A stretch of DNA of 57,680 nucleotides from Bacteroidota bacterium (GTDB lineage Bacteria; Bacteroidota; Ignavibacteria; Kryptoniales; JAKASW01): positions 4,835-62,514 of the forward strand of contig JAKAMG010000022.1 in assembly GCA_021812985.1 (NCBI GenBank), given 5' to 3'. The translations under genes and the position numbers were made by a program. The notes under the pieces were generated by a model. It was not told where the DNA came from, did no database searches, and was given only the letters and a program-made list of their open reading frames with translations. Below are positions 41,295 to 50,317 of the stretch, one piece after another; position 1 is the first letter of the stretch; the number at the start of each line of letters is the position of its first letter.

Positions 41295-43682
41295 ATGGCT
41301 AAGAAGTTAGTAATAGTAGAGTCGCCGGCAAAGGCGAAGACCATAAATAGATATCTTGGAAACGACTATGTGGTGGAGGCGTCCGTCGGCCATATAAAGG
41401 ATTTGCCCAAGAGCAAGCTCGGCGTCGACGTAGAGCAGGGCTTCGAGCCTGAATACAAGACGATACGTGGCAAGAGCGACGTCATCAAGAAGCTTAAAGA
41501 CCTTTCCGAAAAATCTCAGCAAGTGTACATCGCGACTGACCCTGACCGTGAAGGGGAGGCAATCGCCCAGCACATCGCGGAGGAGTTGAAGCAGTCTGCC
41601 GACAAGGTTTATAGAGTTTTGTTCACTGAGATCACTCAGACCGGCATATCCAGGGCGATGGACAAACCGCTTAAGATCGATTCCCACCTTGTTTACGCGC
41701 AGCAGGCGCGCCGCGTGATGGACAGGCTTGTCGGATACAAGGTTAGTCCGCTCATCTGGAAGGCCGTCTATCCGGGCCTTTCGGCGGGAAGAGTCCAGTC
41801 TGTCGCTCTTAAACTCGTCTGTGAGCGTGAGAACGAAATAAACGGCTTCATACCCATCGAGTACTGGTCTGTACTTGGTCGGTTCAAGACCGAGCGCGGC
41901 GAAGAGTTCGAGGCGAAGCTTTATTCCATCTCCGGCAAGGATCTCAAGGATCCTCAGGGGAGCGCTAACGGGAATGGCACGACAGGCAAGGATTTCTTCA
42001 TATCTAACAAGGAAGACGCGGACAGATTTGTCGCAGGCATCAAAGAGGCTGCCTACGCCATCTCCCAGATTCAGCGGAAGGAGCAGAAAAGGAATCCGGC
42101 TCCTCCTTTCATCACAAGCACACTGCAGCAAGCCGCCTCCACTCGTCTCGGCTTTTCGCCAAAGCGGACGATGATGCTCGCTCAGCAGCTCTACGAAGGC
42201 GTCGAGCTGGGACCGGAGGGGCGCGTCGGTCTTATAACTTACATGAGGACCGACTCCACCAGGATAAGTGGTGAGGCCGTCGAAGCCGCGAGAAATTACA
42301 TAAGATCTGAATTCGGTCAGGAGTTTCTCCCCAAAGAGGCGAGACAGTTCAAGAAGTCCAAGTCGTCTCAAGACGCTCACGAAGCCATACGCCCGACACA
42401 CATGGAGTACCGGCCTGAAGAGGTCAAGAAGCACCTCCCGAGAGAGATGTTCCTCCTGTATGACCTGATATGGAAGAGGTTCATAGCTTCACAGATGAAC
42501 CCTGCGGTTTACGACCAAATTACAGTTTCAATCGACGGTGTCCCCGCCAAGGCGAAGAACGGCGAGAGCTACATCTTCAGGGCGTCAGACTCGCACGTCA
42601 AGTTCCCCGGTTTCCTTCAGGTATATGACATCACGGCTGAGGATGCCGACATGTCGAAACCCGACGAGGACAGCGAGGAGATGCAGAAATTCAAGCTCCC
42701 GTCGACGCTGAAGGAAGGCGAGGACGTTGGAATGGAAGATGTCCTCACGCGGCAGCACTTCACGAAACCGCCGGCGCGCTATTCCGAGAGCAGTCTCGTT
42801 AAGGAGCTCGAGTCGCTCGGCATCGGAAGGCCAAGCACGTATTCGTCCATTGTGTCGACCATCGAAGACAGAGGATACGTGGAGCTCAGAGAGCGGAGAC
42901 TTTTTGCCACCGATCTCGGCATGAACGTGAACAAGATTCTGTCTGCGAATCTCCCCGAGTTCTTTGACGTGAAGTTCACGGCTGAGATGGAGTCGGAACT
43001 CGACGAGATCGCCAGCGGAAACAAGAAGTATCTCGACGTGATGAACGAGTTCTACAGCCCCTTCGACACGGCCGTAAAGAAGGTCGAAGGGAGAATAGAG
43101 GAAATTAAGTCGACCGTGGATGGGCAGCAGGTCGCCTGCGACGTATGCGGTTCACCGATGGTTATAAAGTGGAGCCGGAGAGGAAGATTCCTCGCGTGCA
43201 GCAAATATCCGGAGTGCAAGAACACGAAGCCGATCGACGCGCATGACGACAACAATCGCCCCACGGGGGACAAATGTCCTGAATGCGGCAATGATCTCAT
43301 TTACAAGAACAGCAGGTTTGGCAAGTTCATAGGGTGCTCGAACTATCCGACCTGCAAGTTCACCAAGAGCATAACAACCGGCGTGAAATGCCCTGAGTGT
43401 GGCAAGGGCGAGCTGGCGCAGAGGTTTACCCGGAAAAAGAGGATCTTTTACGGCTGCACAAACTATCCGAAGTGCCATTTTGCGACCTGGGACAAACCAG
43501 TTGATGTCCCATGTCCTCTCGGCGACTCGCCGTTCCTTCTCAGCAAGTACACCAAGACCAAGGGAAGCTACTACAAGTGCCCCAAGTGTGAGAGCGAGTT
43601 CAATCCCGAGGAGGCGCAGGCTGAGAACAAACAGGCCGCCGCTGAAAACGCGAATGGGAAGGTCGAAGTTGCGGCAAAGTGA
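41295..43682 (+). CDS. topA: DNA topoisomerase I
   Basis: A 795-residue type IA topoisomerase that relaxes negative supercoils. The Toprim domain opens with KLVIVESPAKAKTINRYLG and includes ATDPDREGEAIA. The active-site Tyr is in GLITYMRTDSTRIS, and the family segment FSPKRTMMLAQQLYEGVELG is present. After about residue 610 come three classical four-cysteine zinc ribbons (CDVC, CPEC, CPEC, each with CSKYPEC-like second halves) and a fourth degenerate one (CPLGD ... CPKC). The C-terminal tail is Ala/Glu/Asn-rich. The next gene overlaps its stop by four bases. Confidence 0.97.
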   Translation: MAKKLVIVESPAKAKTINRYLGNDYVVEASVGHIKDLPKSKLGVDVEQGFEPEYKTIRGKSDVIKKLKDLSEKSQQVYIATDPDREGEAIAQHIAEELKQSADKVYRVLFTEITQTGISRAMDKPLKIDSHLVYAQQARRVMDRLVGYKVSPLIWKAVYPGLSAGRVQSVALKLVCERENEINGFIPIEYWSVLGRFKTERGEEFEAKLYSISGKDLKDPQGSANGNGTTGKDFFISNKEDADRFVAGIKEAAYAISQIQRKEQKRNPAPPFITSTLQQAASTRLGFSPKRTMMLAQQLYEGVELGPEGRVGLITYMRTDSTRISGEAVEAARNYIRSEFGQEFLPKEARQFKKSKSSQDAHEAIRPTHMEYRPEEVKKHLPREMFLLYDLIWKRFIASQMNPAVYDQITVSIDGVPAKAKNGESYIFRASDSHVKFPGFLQVYDITAEDADMSKPDEDSEEMQKFKLPSTLKEGEDVGMEDVLTRQHFTKPPARYSESSLVKELESLGIGRPSTYSSIVSTIEDRGYVELRERRLFATDLGMNVNKILSANLPEFFDVKFTAEMESELDEIASGNKKYLDVMNEFYSPFDTAVKKVEGRIEEIKSTVDGQQVACDVCGSPMVIKWSRRGRFLACSKYPECKNTKPIDAHDDNNRPTGDKCPECGNDLIYKNSRFGKFIGCSNYPTCKFTKSITTGVKCPECGKGELAQRFTRKKRIFYGCTNYPKCHFATWDKPVDVPCPLGDSPFLLSKYTKTKGSYYKCPKCESEFNPEEAQAENKQAAAENANGKVEVAAK

Positions 43683-44608
43683 ATTTAACCGTCCGTGAGC
43701 TCACAGATTCGTTCCTCGATTATCTGAGGAAGGAAAAGAACGCATCGGAGAAAACACTCGTGACCTACGAACAGTCACTGAGAGAGTTCAACAACTTCTT
43801 GTTCGAATATTCGGGGGGAAAGGAGCTGTCTGCGGATAGCTTATCCGAGGGCGACAGTGTGCATGCCTTCCTTGTGGAGCTCGACAAGCGGGGAAACGAC
43901 AGGAGGACGGTTCGCAAGAAGCTTTCCAGCATCCGTTCGTTCGCAAAGTACCTGACGAAGTTTGAGTACGTGCCGAGGGATTTTACCGGATATATCAGCA
44001 CCCCTAAGGCGAGAAAGCCAATTCCGGTCTTCGTGGAGGAAGACGGCATCGACAAGATGCTGAACATGCCAGTTGAGTCACCTCTTGATCGTAGGGACAA
44101 GGCTATACTTGAGCTTCTGTACGGCACCGGAATGCGCGTGAGCGAGCTTTGCGGTTTGAATTTCGGAGATGTAGACTTCGACGGAAGGGTCGTCACGGTT
44201 CTCGGCAAGAGGAGGAAACAGAGAATTATCCCGGTGATCGGACGCGCCGTCGAAGCCGTTCGCGATTATCTCAAAATCAGAGAGAGCCTTTCAGACAGAG
44301 CTCCTGACGACAAGGCCCTGTTCATTTCTTCGAACGGGAAGAGGATAATCCCAGCCTCAGTATATAAGGTTGTCGCAAAGAGAATAAGTGAAGTCTCTAG
44401 CGTAGAGAGGAAGGGGCCCCACACGCTAAGGCATTCGTTTGCGACGCATCTCTTGAATCACGGTGCAGATCTCGAGGCAGTCAGACAGCTTTTGGGACAT
44501 GAGAGCCTCTCGACGACACAGGTTTATACTCATTTGTCAGTTGAACAGCTTAAGAAGGTATACAAAAATGCTCATCCAAGGGCAGGTACGCCGAAGCCGG
44601 GCATTTGA
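43679..44608 (+). CDS. xerC: Tyrosine recombinase, XerC/XerD type
   Basis: A 309-residue recombinase that probably resolves chromosome dimers at dif. The start is GTG 43679, overlapping topA. An N-terminal SAM-like core-binding domain (about 1-105) is followed by the catalytic domain with the complete set Arg153, Lys177, His248, Arg251, His274 and the nucleophile Tyr283. Length and position between topA and hpf point to a housekeeping Xer and not a mobile-element integrase. Whether it is XerC or XerD cannot be decided without comparison. Confidence 0.92.
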   Translation: MNLTVRELTDSFLDYLRKEKNASEKTLVTYEQSLREFNNFLFEYSGGKELSADSLSEGDSVHAFLVELDKRGNDRRTVRKKLSSIRSFAKYLTKFEYVPRDFTGYISTPKARKPIPVFVEEDGIDKMLNMPVESPLDRRDKAILELLYGTGMRVSELCGLNFGDVDFDGRVVTVLGKRRKQRIIPVIGRAVEAVRDYLKIRESLSDRAPDDKALFISSNGKRIIPASVYKVVAKRISEVSSVERKGPHTLRHSFATHLLNHGADLEAVRQLLGHESLSTTQVYTHLSVEQLKKVYKNAHPRAGTPKPGI

Positions 44609-44795
44609 CGGCTTTGGGAAGCGCTCCGGACGTGATAGTCTCGCCTGGGTCCTTAGGAAAGATCCCGAGGAAGTCGGCCGGTACGCTGCCGCGTGTCTCC
44701 AAACTGGTATCGCGCTCGTGTCTCACAGCCCGCGGATAAAAACGATTGGCTCCGGTTCGCACGGACCAAAAACAATAACAACATGGAGGAATCTT

Positions 44796-45098
44796 ATGAA
44801 CATCAGCATCACTTCGAGGCATTTTAAAGCTGAACCGGCATTGAAGACTTACGCGGAAGACAAAGTCTCCAAGCTGAACAGATTCTTCGATGGGGTCGTC
44901 CATTGTGACGTGATCTTCCTCAATGAGCACTCCAAACCAAATGGCACGGATAAAATGGTAGAGATAAAACTTTCGGTCCACGACAGGATACTAAAGGCTG
45001 CCGAAACGACAGACGATTACTTCAAGGCGGTGGACAAGGCGATAGACAAATTGGAGGCACAGCTCGTGAAATTCAAACAAAAAATCAGACACGAGTGA
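44796..45098 (+). CDS. hpf: Ribosome hibernation promoting factor, short form
   Basis: A 100-residue protein that binds the 30S decoding centre in stationary phase. The ATG at 44796 has GGAGGA five bases upstream; the frame is open far upstream into xerC but without support. Family landmarks are ISITSRHFKAEPALKTYAEDKVSKLNRFF and DDYFKAVDKAIDKLEAQLVKFKQK. It lacks the C-terminal dimerisation domain of long HPF. A terminator follows. Confidence 0.93.
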   Translation: MNISITSRHFKAEPALKTYAEDKVSKLNRFFDGVVHCDVIFLNEHSKPNGTDKMVEIKLSVHDRILKAAETTDDYFKAVDKAIDKLEAQLVKFKQKIRHE

Positions 45099-45130
45099 CT
45101 GTATAATTAGCCAACGGAAGGATCTACAGA

Positions 45131-45163
45131 GGCCCCGCCGATACCGACGGGGCTTTTGATTTT
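45131..45163 (+). terminator. Rho-independent terminator after hpf
   Basis: GCCCCG and CGGGGC form a 6-bp core stem around a 10-base loop that can itself pair in part, followed by TTTTGATTTTT. Confidence 0.8.
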
Positions 45164-45316
45164 TGCCGGGACCCGCCGGGGCACGAAGGGAGCGGGACGC
45201 TTAAGCAGACTTGCCGGACATCATTAGGGTCGCGATTTTAGGCGAGTTTTCTGTCTGATCAGCCGACACTGTTTTAGGATGCATTTGCCCACTTTTGTTC
45301 ATATATTTTTAGCGTT

Positions 45317-46333
45317 ATGGCATCACGTGTCTGGGATACCAAGGAAATAAGGCGAAAGGACGTCAGCGTCGGCGAGCTTTACAGCACGATGCGCGAGAAG
45401 ACGAAACTCCAGGCCATTAATGGCGATATAGGTTTCGGCAAGCTCATCACCGATAAGAACGTCCACCGGCCGGGCCTCGCCCTTGCAGGATATGTCGAGC
45501 TCTTCACATACAACCGGGTGCAGATATTCGGGAATACTGAAGTCCGATACCTAAGCTCACTCAAGCTCGAAGACCGCCGGAGAGCCCTCCAGACGATTCT
45601 CCAGTTCGAAATCCCCTGTGTGATCATCGCGGACAGCAATGAGGTTGAGCAGGAGCTCGTTGACCTCATTACCGAGCACGGCGTCTCGGTTTTTAGGAGC
45701 GCGTTGGAAACGACTCGGCTTGTCTATTTCCTCGGTGAATTCCTCGATGAGGTCTTTGCGCCGAGTACAGTTATCCACGGCTCACTCGTGGACGTGTACG
45801 GCATCGGTCTCCTTTTCATAGGCAAGAGCGGGATTGGTAAGAGTGAAATTGCCCTCGATTTGGTCGAGCGAGGACACCGGCTCGTGGCAGATGATGCTGT
45901 CGGAGTATACCGTCAGGGCGAAGACATATTGATAGGTAAGAGCTCCAGGATAGCCCAACATTTCATGGAGGTAAGGGGGCTTGGAGTCATAGACGTGCGG
46001 AGCGTCTTTGGCATTCGCGCCGTCAGGAAGCGCAAAAGGGTGGAGGTCGTCGTGGAACTGGAGGAGTGGGATTCCAGCCAGGAGTACACTAGAACCGGCC
46101 TGGACCACGAGTACATTTCCATTCTTGGAGTCGAGATTCCCTCTATAAAACTCCCCATACTTCCGGGAAAGAATATCACGGTCATAGCGGAAGTCATAGC
46201 GCTGAATCATCTCCTCCGTTCTTATGACTACGATGCGGCCGAAGTGTTCAATCAGAAACTGCAGGAAGCCATAAAAAAGAAAAAGAAGGAAAGCACCGGT
46301 GCGAGCCGGTACTTTGAGAGGGATTTTGAGTAA
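45317..46333 (+). CDS. hprK: HPr kinase/phosphorylase
   Basis: A 338-residue enzyme that phosphorylates and dephosphorylates Ser46 of HPr, linking carbon supply to regulation. The N-terminal domain (about 1-145) is followed by the kinase domain with His154 in HGSLVDVYG, the P-loop GKSGIGKS at 169-176, catalytic Asp193 in VADDAV, and the HprK signature MEVRGLGVIDV at about 217-227. No ptsH or ptsI follows; instead an SDR gene starts two bases after the stop. The HPr partner must be encoded elsewhere. Confidence 0.95.
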   Translation: MASRVWDTKEIRRKDVSVGELYSTMREKTKLQAINGDIGFGKLITDKNVHRPGLALAGYVELFTYNRVQIFGNTEVRYLSSLKLEDRRRALQTILQFEIPCVIIADSNEVEQELVDLITEHGVSVFRSALETTRLVYFLGEFLDEVFAPSTVIHGSLVDVYGIGLLFIGKSGIGKSEIALDLVERGHRLVADDAVGVYRQGEDILIGKSSRIAQHFMEVRGLGVIDVRSVFGIRAVRKRKRVEVVVELEEWDSSQEYTRTGLDHEYISILGVEIPSIKLPILPGKNITVIAEVIALNHLLRSYDYDAAEVFNQKLQEAIKKKKKESTGASRYFERDFE

Positions 46334-46334
46334 C

Positions 46335-47096
46335 ATGGCAAAAGCGGGTTTTTCAAAAAAGTCCTCGGAACCGAAACAAACTGGGAGCCTCTCCGGCAAA
46401 GTCGCTGTCGTTACCGGCGGATCGCGAGGGATAGGTAAATTCATCGCCAAGCGTCTCGCGGATGAGGGGGCCTCAGTCGTAATCGCGGGAAGGACTCTGG
46501 CCGATCTGAAGAGCGCCGTCGAAGAAATTAGCACCGCCGGGGGGCGCGTGATAGCAGTGCAAACCGATGTATCCAGCGAGAAGAGTGTTCACAGGCTCTT
46601 GTCAAAGACGCTGACCGAATTTGGCACGATAGATATTCTCATAAATAACGCCGGCCAGTATATGGAGAAATCACTGACGGAGATGTCGCTTGAGGAATGG
46701 AACGGAGTCATTGGCACAAACCTGACAGGACCGTTTCTCCTAACGCGTGCAGTGTTGCCGGAGATGATGGAGAAGCTGGACGGGACGATTGTCATGATTT
46801 CCTCCACGTCGGGGAAACGGGCGAAGGCGAATTCTGCGGCCTATTCCGCGTCGAAGTTCGGAGTGGAAGGATTCTCAGAGGCGCTCCTTCGGGAGGTGAG
46901 GGACTACAACATACGCGTTATCGTGGTTACCCCGAGCGCGGTCGACTCGAGCGAACGCGAGAGCAGACAAATCCTCAAGGGGGGAAAGGGCGCGAGGCTC
47001 CGTGCCGAGGATGTGGCTGAGACCGTCGTTGCGGCCATCAAGCTTCCCCCGCGTGCCCTCGTGCGCGAAGTTGAACTCTGGGCCACGAATCCATAA
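46335..47096 (+). CDS. Short-chain dehydrogenase/reductase
   Basis: A 253-residue NAD(P)-dependent oxidoreductase. The ATG at 46335, directly after hprK, is preferred; the frame is open upstream only inside hprK. The nucleotide-binding glycine motif TGGSRGIG, the NNAG motif (ILINNAGQY), the serine segment MISSTSGK and the catalytic YSASK are all present. The substrate is not evident. The N-terminus carries about 20 extra polar residues before the Rossmann strand. Confidence 0.9.
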   Translation: MAKAGFSKKSSEPKQTGSLSGKVAVVTGGSRGIGKFIAKRLADEGASVVIAGRTLADLKSAVEEISTAGGRVIAVQTDVSSEKSVHRLLSKTLTEFGTIDILINNAGQYMEKSLTEMSLEEWNGVIGTNLTGPFLLTRAVLPEMMEKLDGTIVMISSTSGKRAKANSAAYSASKFGVEGFSEALLREVRDYNIRVIVVTPSAVDSSERESRQILKGGKGARLRAEDVAETVVAAIKLPPRALVREVELWATNP

Positions 47097-47189
47097 AAGG
47101 AACTCGATGTCGGAAAAGGACAGCCATCCTTTTCACCTAAATAGTTGTTATGTCTTAAGTGCGTTTACGTTTACAAATAGATTCCAGCC

Positions 47190-48242
47190 ATGCCAACAAT
47201 TGAACCCTCATATATAAAGCTCTATGAGACTGGTGAACTTCACCGGCGCGTAGAACTGCTCGATGAGATGCTCGCGTCTTGCGACATCTGTCCGCTCGAT
47301 TGCAAAGTAGACAGGAAGAATGGCGAGATCGCGCGATGTTACTCCCGGTATCTTCCGATTGTAAGTTCCTTCTGCCCTCACTTTGGCGAGGAGCCCCCTC
47401 TGGCGGGCACAAAGGGAGCGGGCAATATCTTCTTCGGTAACTGCAACCTCCGCTGTGTCTACTGCCAGAACTACCAGATAAGCCAGAACTACAAGGCAGA
47501 GATCAGGAACGAAGTGAGCTTCGAGAGGCTCGCAGACATCATGCTGGATCTTCAGGGAAGGGGGTGCCATAACATCGGACTCGTATCGCCGACGCATTTC
47601 GTCCCACAAATAGTCCGGGCCCTTGCGATCGCTGTAGAGAAAGGGCTGAGGATTCCTCTCATCTACAACACGAACGCGTACGACTCAGTCGATGTGCTGA
47701 GGCTTCTCGAGGGCTTAGTTGATATTTACCTCCCCGACTTGAAATACGCGGAGGAAGCAGATGGTTATTCCTATTCGAAGGTGAAGGAGTATCCTGAGTA
47801 TGCAAGGCTTGCCGTAAAGGAGATGCACAGGCAGGTTGGGAGCCGGCTCGTGTTCAACGAAGAAGGGCTTCTGAAGCGCGGCCTTGTAATCAGGCATCTT
47901 GTCCTTCCGAACGACCTTGCCGGGAGCAGGGAAACATTCAGATGGATCGCTGAGGAGTTGGGGAACGATGTGGCTCTCTCCGTTATGTCGCAATACTATC
48001 CGACTAACAAGGCCGAGTCGATCACGCTCTTGAGCAGACACATACGCGAATCCGAATACGACAAGGTGCTCGCCCTTCTCGATAAATTCGGGTTTGAGAA
48101 CGGCTGGATGCAGAATTTTGAGAGCCGTGACTATTACAAGCCTGATTTTACGAACCGAGTCGAGCCGTTTCCCCGGCACAATCCCGCTGAGGGCCGCACT
48201 GCTGACCTTGATGGAAAGATCCGTGAGCCCCGCTCTTCCTGA
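47190..48242 (+). CDS. PflA-like radical SAM protein (COG1313 type)
   Basis: A 350-residue cytosolic radical SAM enzyme. The cluster motif is CNLRCVYCQ at about residues 89-97, in the setting GAGNIFFGNCNLRC typical of the PflA-like YgiQ-unrelated COG1313 group. An additional N-terminal cysteine set (CDICPLDC ... CYSRY) likely binds a second metal centre. The barrel segments GLVSPTHFVPQIV, IPLIYNTNAYDS and IYLPDLKYA follow. Members act on unknown substrates; no obvious target protein gene is adjacent. Confidence 0.87.
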   Translation: MPTIEPSYIKLYETGELHRRVELLDEMLASCDICPLDCKVDRKNGEIARCYSRYLPIVSSFCPHFGEEPPLAGTKGAGNIFFGNCNLRCVYCQNYQISQNYKAEIRNEVSFERLADIMLDLQGRGCHNIGLVSPTHFVPQIVRALAIAVEKGLRIPLIYNTNAYDSVDVLRLLEGLVDIYLPDLKYAEEADGYSYSKVKEYPEYARLAVKEMHRQVGSRLVFNEEGLLKRGLVIRHLVLPNDLAGSRETFRWIAEELGNDVALSVMSQYYPTNKAESITLLSRHIRESEYDKVLALLDKFGFENGWMQNFESRDYYKPDFTNRVEPFPRHNPAEGRTADLDGKIREPRSS

Positions 48243-48293
48243 AACTCAATTGCAGCCTTAATCAGGGAGTTCCATTCTTCGATTGAACGCTCG

Positions 48294-48515
48294 TTACTCC
48301 GGCAAATGCCCGGTAGCCTTATCTTCCTCGTCTTCAAATGGAAAGAAGATTTCTCTGGCTTCCGGGTCGTCCTTCTCCTTGATTGAGATCCCCCTCGGGT
48401 AAATCTCGAGTTCGACTTTATCTTTGAGGTAGCCCGCAATGATCGCGGAATAAAGCTCCTCTTCCTCCCTCCTCGTGAGGCGACGTGAGGGTACACCTCC
48501 TGTGCTGTCTTCCAT
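48294..48515 (-). CDS. Small hypothetical protein (73 aa)
   Basis: The likely start is ATG at 48515 (MEDSTGG), with GAGAG about six bases upstream; the frame is open to 48554. The protein is charged and acidic, with RRLTRREEEELYSAIIAGYL, VELEIYPRGISI and a C-terminal Glu/Asp-rich tail. There is no signal peptide or membrane segment. The gene is convergent with the radical SAM gene. Length and composition suggest a real small protein of unknown role. Confidence 0.5.
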   Translation of the reverse strand: MEDSTGGVPSRRLTRREEEELYSAIIAGYLKDKVELEIYPRGISIKEKDDPEAREIFFPFEDEEDKATGHLPE

Positions 48516-48675
48516 GACATGCTCTCTTTCTGTTAGATTTTGCTTTATTTGCACTCTTCCTGAGTGTCTTTGTAATTATTATCGGAATGACGCGTGTAAA
48601 CTTGACCGACCAGCCCCCAGGGTAATACCCACCTCTTGATCCAATTGGACAGATCAGCTGCCAATAAGGCGGAGT

Positions 48676-49392
48676 CTATTCAGATAGCAGCCCTGCGGCC
48701 TTTTCAAAGACCGTGTCGAACATATCTCTGGTCAGCTTTCCGGTAAAAGTGTTTTGCTGGCTTGGGTGGTACGAGGCGATAAGCGTCAGGCTGTCTCCCA
48801 GATTACAGGTTGCACCGTGAGAAAACTTCGGCCTCGCTGAAATATTCGTGATACCTGCCTCGTTGAGCGAAGTCAAAGTGTCCTCGAATGCGATCCTGCC
48901 AAGTGCCATGACCACACGAAGCTTCGTTAGCATTGAGAGTTCTTTGAGGAGGAAAGGGCGACACTTTTCTATTTCATCAGGGAGTGGCTTGTTGGCTGGA
49001 GGAGCACATCGTACCACAGCGGTGATGTAGCAATTTTTGAGCGTCATACCATCTTCCCTGGAAGTCGAGTCCGGGCTGCTGGAGAACCCGAATTTATGGA
49101 GTGTGTGGTAAAGCCAATCGCCGCTCCTATCCCCGGTGAACATACGTCCTGTGCGGTTGGCCCCGTGCGCCGCCGGAGCAAGTCCGACTATGAGCAGTCG
49201 TGCCTCCGGATCCCCGAACCCAGTCACCGGTCTCCCCCAGTACTTCTGATCGGCGAAGCGTCTTACCTTTTCTTCCGCTACCTGCTCCCGCCACTCGACG
49301 AGACGGGGGCACTTGCGGCACGATACAATCTTTTTGTTCAGACTGCTCAGGCTGCCGACATGGCGGCCGGGCGCTCTGCCTGTCAGTTGCAC
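48676..49392 (-). CDS. udgB: Family 5 uracil-DNA glycosylase (UdgB type)
   Basis: A 238-residue DNA repair enzyme that removes uracil and related bases. The start is GTG at 49392, overlapping the end of the esterase gene by 10 bases. The N-terminal CRKCPRLVEWRE together with later cysteines (VVRCAPP and CRPF) gives the Cys set for the 4Fe-4S cluster. Motif A is GLAPAAHGANRTGRMFTGDRSGDWL, lacking the catalytic Asp of other families as is normal for family 5. Motif B is SYHPSQQNTFTG. It is cytosolic. Confidence 0.9.
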   Translation of the reverse strand: MQLTGRAPGRHVGSLSSLNKKIVSCRKCPRLVEWREQVAEEKVRRFADQKYWGRPVTGFGDPEARLLIVGLAPAAHGANRTGRMFTGDRSGDWLYHTLHKFGFSSSPDSTSREDGMTLKNCYITAVVRCAPPANKPLPDEIEKCRPFLLKELSMLTKLRVVMALGRIAFEDTLTSLNEAGITNISARPKFSHGATCNLGDSLTLIASYHPSQQNTFTGKLTRDMFDTVFEKAAGLLSE

Positions 49393-50243
49393 CCAAGCCT
49401 CATGACTTGCTTCATTTTCGTGAGGAGAGGGAGTATTTCCATATTCCAGAAATTCCAGTTGTGGACACCAGGGACTTCATGGTATTCATACTCCTTTCCA
49501 TATTCCCGGAGCATGTCCGTAAAGCGTCTGGTCGCGGGGAGGAAAGTCCGATACCCATCCTGGATCCCTACGGCAAAGAAGAAGTACGGGAGCTTGCCAT
49601 CGTGCTCCCTACGAAGTAGGTGGAATACGTTGTGGGCGTCCCTGAACTCCCTGTTCTTTTCTCCGAACGCTTTGAGGATGCTGGGCATTATCGAGGCCTG
49701 CTGGTCGGGCACCGGTTCGCCCGGGTGAGCAAGAACAGAATCCACGACGGCGGGCACGACGATGGCGCCGCTGAGATCGCCGGCGAACTGAAATTTGCCC
49801 GGGTGGCGGAGCGCGAGTTCGAGTGCACCATAGCCTCCCATCGACAGACCCGCGATCGCTTCTCTTGTCGTGTCTATCGGGTAAATCGAATTCACGAACT
49901 GCGGCAGGTCATGCATGATGTAATCCTCATATCGGGCCTGCGGATTTGCTTCAGAGTTGACATACCACGAATTCCTTGCCTCCGGCATGACTATTATCAT
50001 GTCGAGCGTGGCGGTATAGCTGACGAGATCCGTCCTCTGAGTCCAGTCTGTCTGATCACCGCCGTAGCCGTGTAAGAGATAGAGGACGGGGTAGGCACGG
50101 TTGCGGTCATAGCCGGTGGGGAGCAATATCACCGCATGCATCGTATCATGGACGCTGGGGGCGTAGAAGCTTGCCTCGTGAATCCTCGACTGGGCATTTG
50201 CAGTGATGACGAACAGCAGCAGAGCGGCTAAAGTACTTCTCAT
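49383..50243 (-). CDS. Secreted esterase of the esterase D / PF00756 family
   Basis: A 286-residue alpha/beta hydrolase with a short signal peptide (cleavage near TANAQ). The nucleophile Ser is in GLSMGGYGAL, the oxyanion region in YLLHGYGGDQTDW, and the catalytic His in GVHNWNFW. The family includes feruloyl/acetyl esterases and S-formylglutathione hydrolases; secretion favours a carbohydrate-ester role. That would fit the mannan genes elsewhere in the window, but this is speculation. Translationally linked to udgB by a 10-base overlap. Confidence 0.85.
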   Translation of the reverse strand: MRSTLAALLLFVITANAQSRIHEASFYAPSVHDTMHAVILLPTGYDRNRAYPVLYLLHGYGGDQTDWTQRTDLVSYTATLDMIIVMPEARNSWYVNSEANPQARYEDYIMHDLPQFVNSIYPIDTTREAIAGLSMGGYGALELALRHPGKFQFAGDLSGAIVVPAVVDSVLAHPGEPVPDQQASIMPSILKAFGEKNREFRDAHNVFHLLRREHDGKLPYFFFAVGIQDGYRTFLPATRRFTDMLREYGKEYEYHEVPGVHNWNFWNMEILPLLTKMKQVMRLGCN

Positions 50244-50317
50244 CGATATCTCCTTTGAACTTGGATAAGTGGTACGCGGCTCAGCCGGACTGGTTGCTAC
50301 CTCTACTAACTTGAGTG

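Noticed and set aside
43679-44608. Integrase of a mobile element
   Set aside because: Flanked by topA and hpf with a housekeeping Xer length; no attachment repeats or cargo genes nearby.
44463-44795. N-terminal extension of hpf into xerC
   Set aside because: The extension overlaps the recombinase in another frame; the ATG at 44796 has GGAGGA and gives the normal Hpf length.
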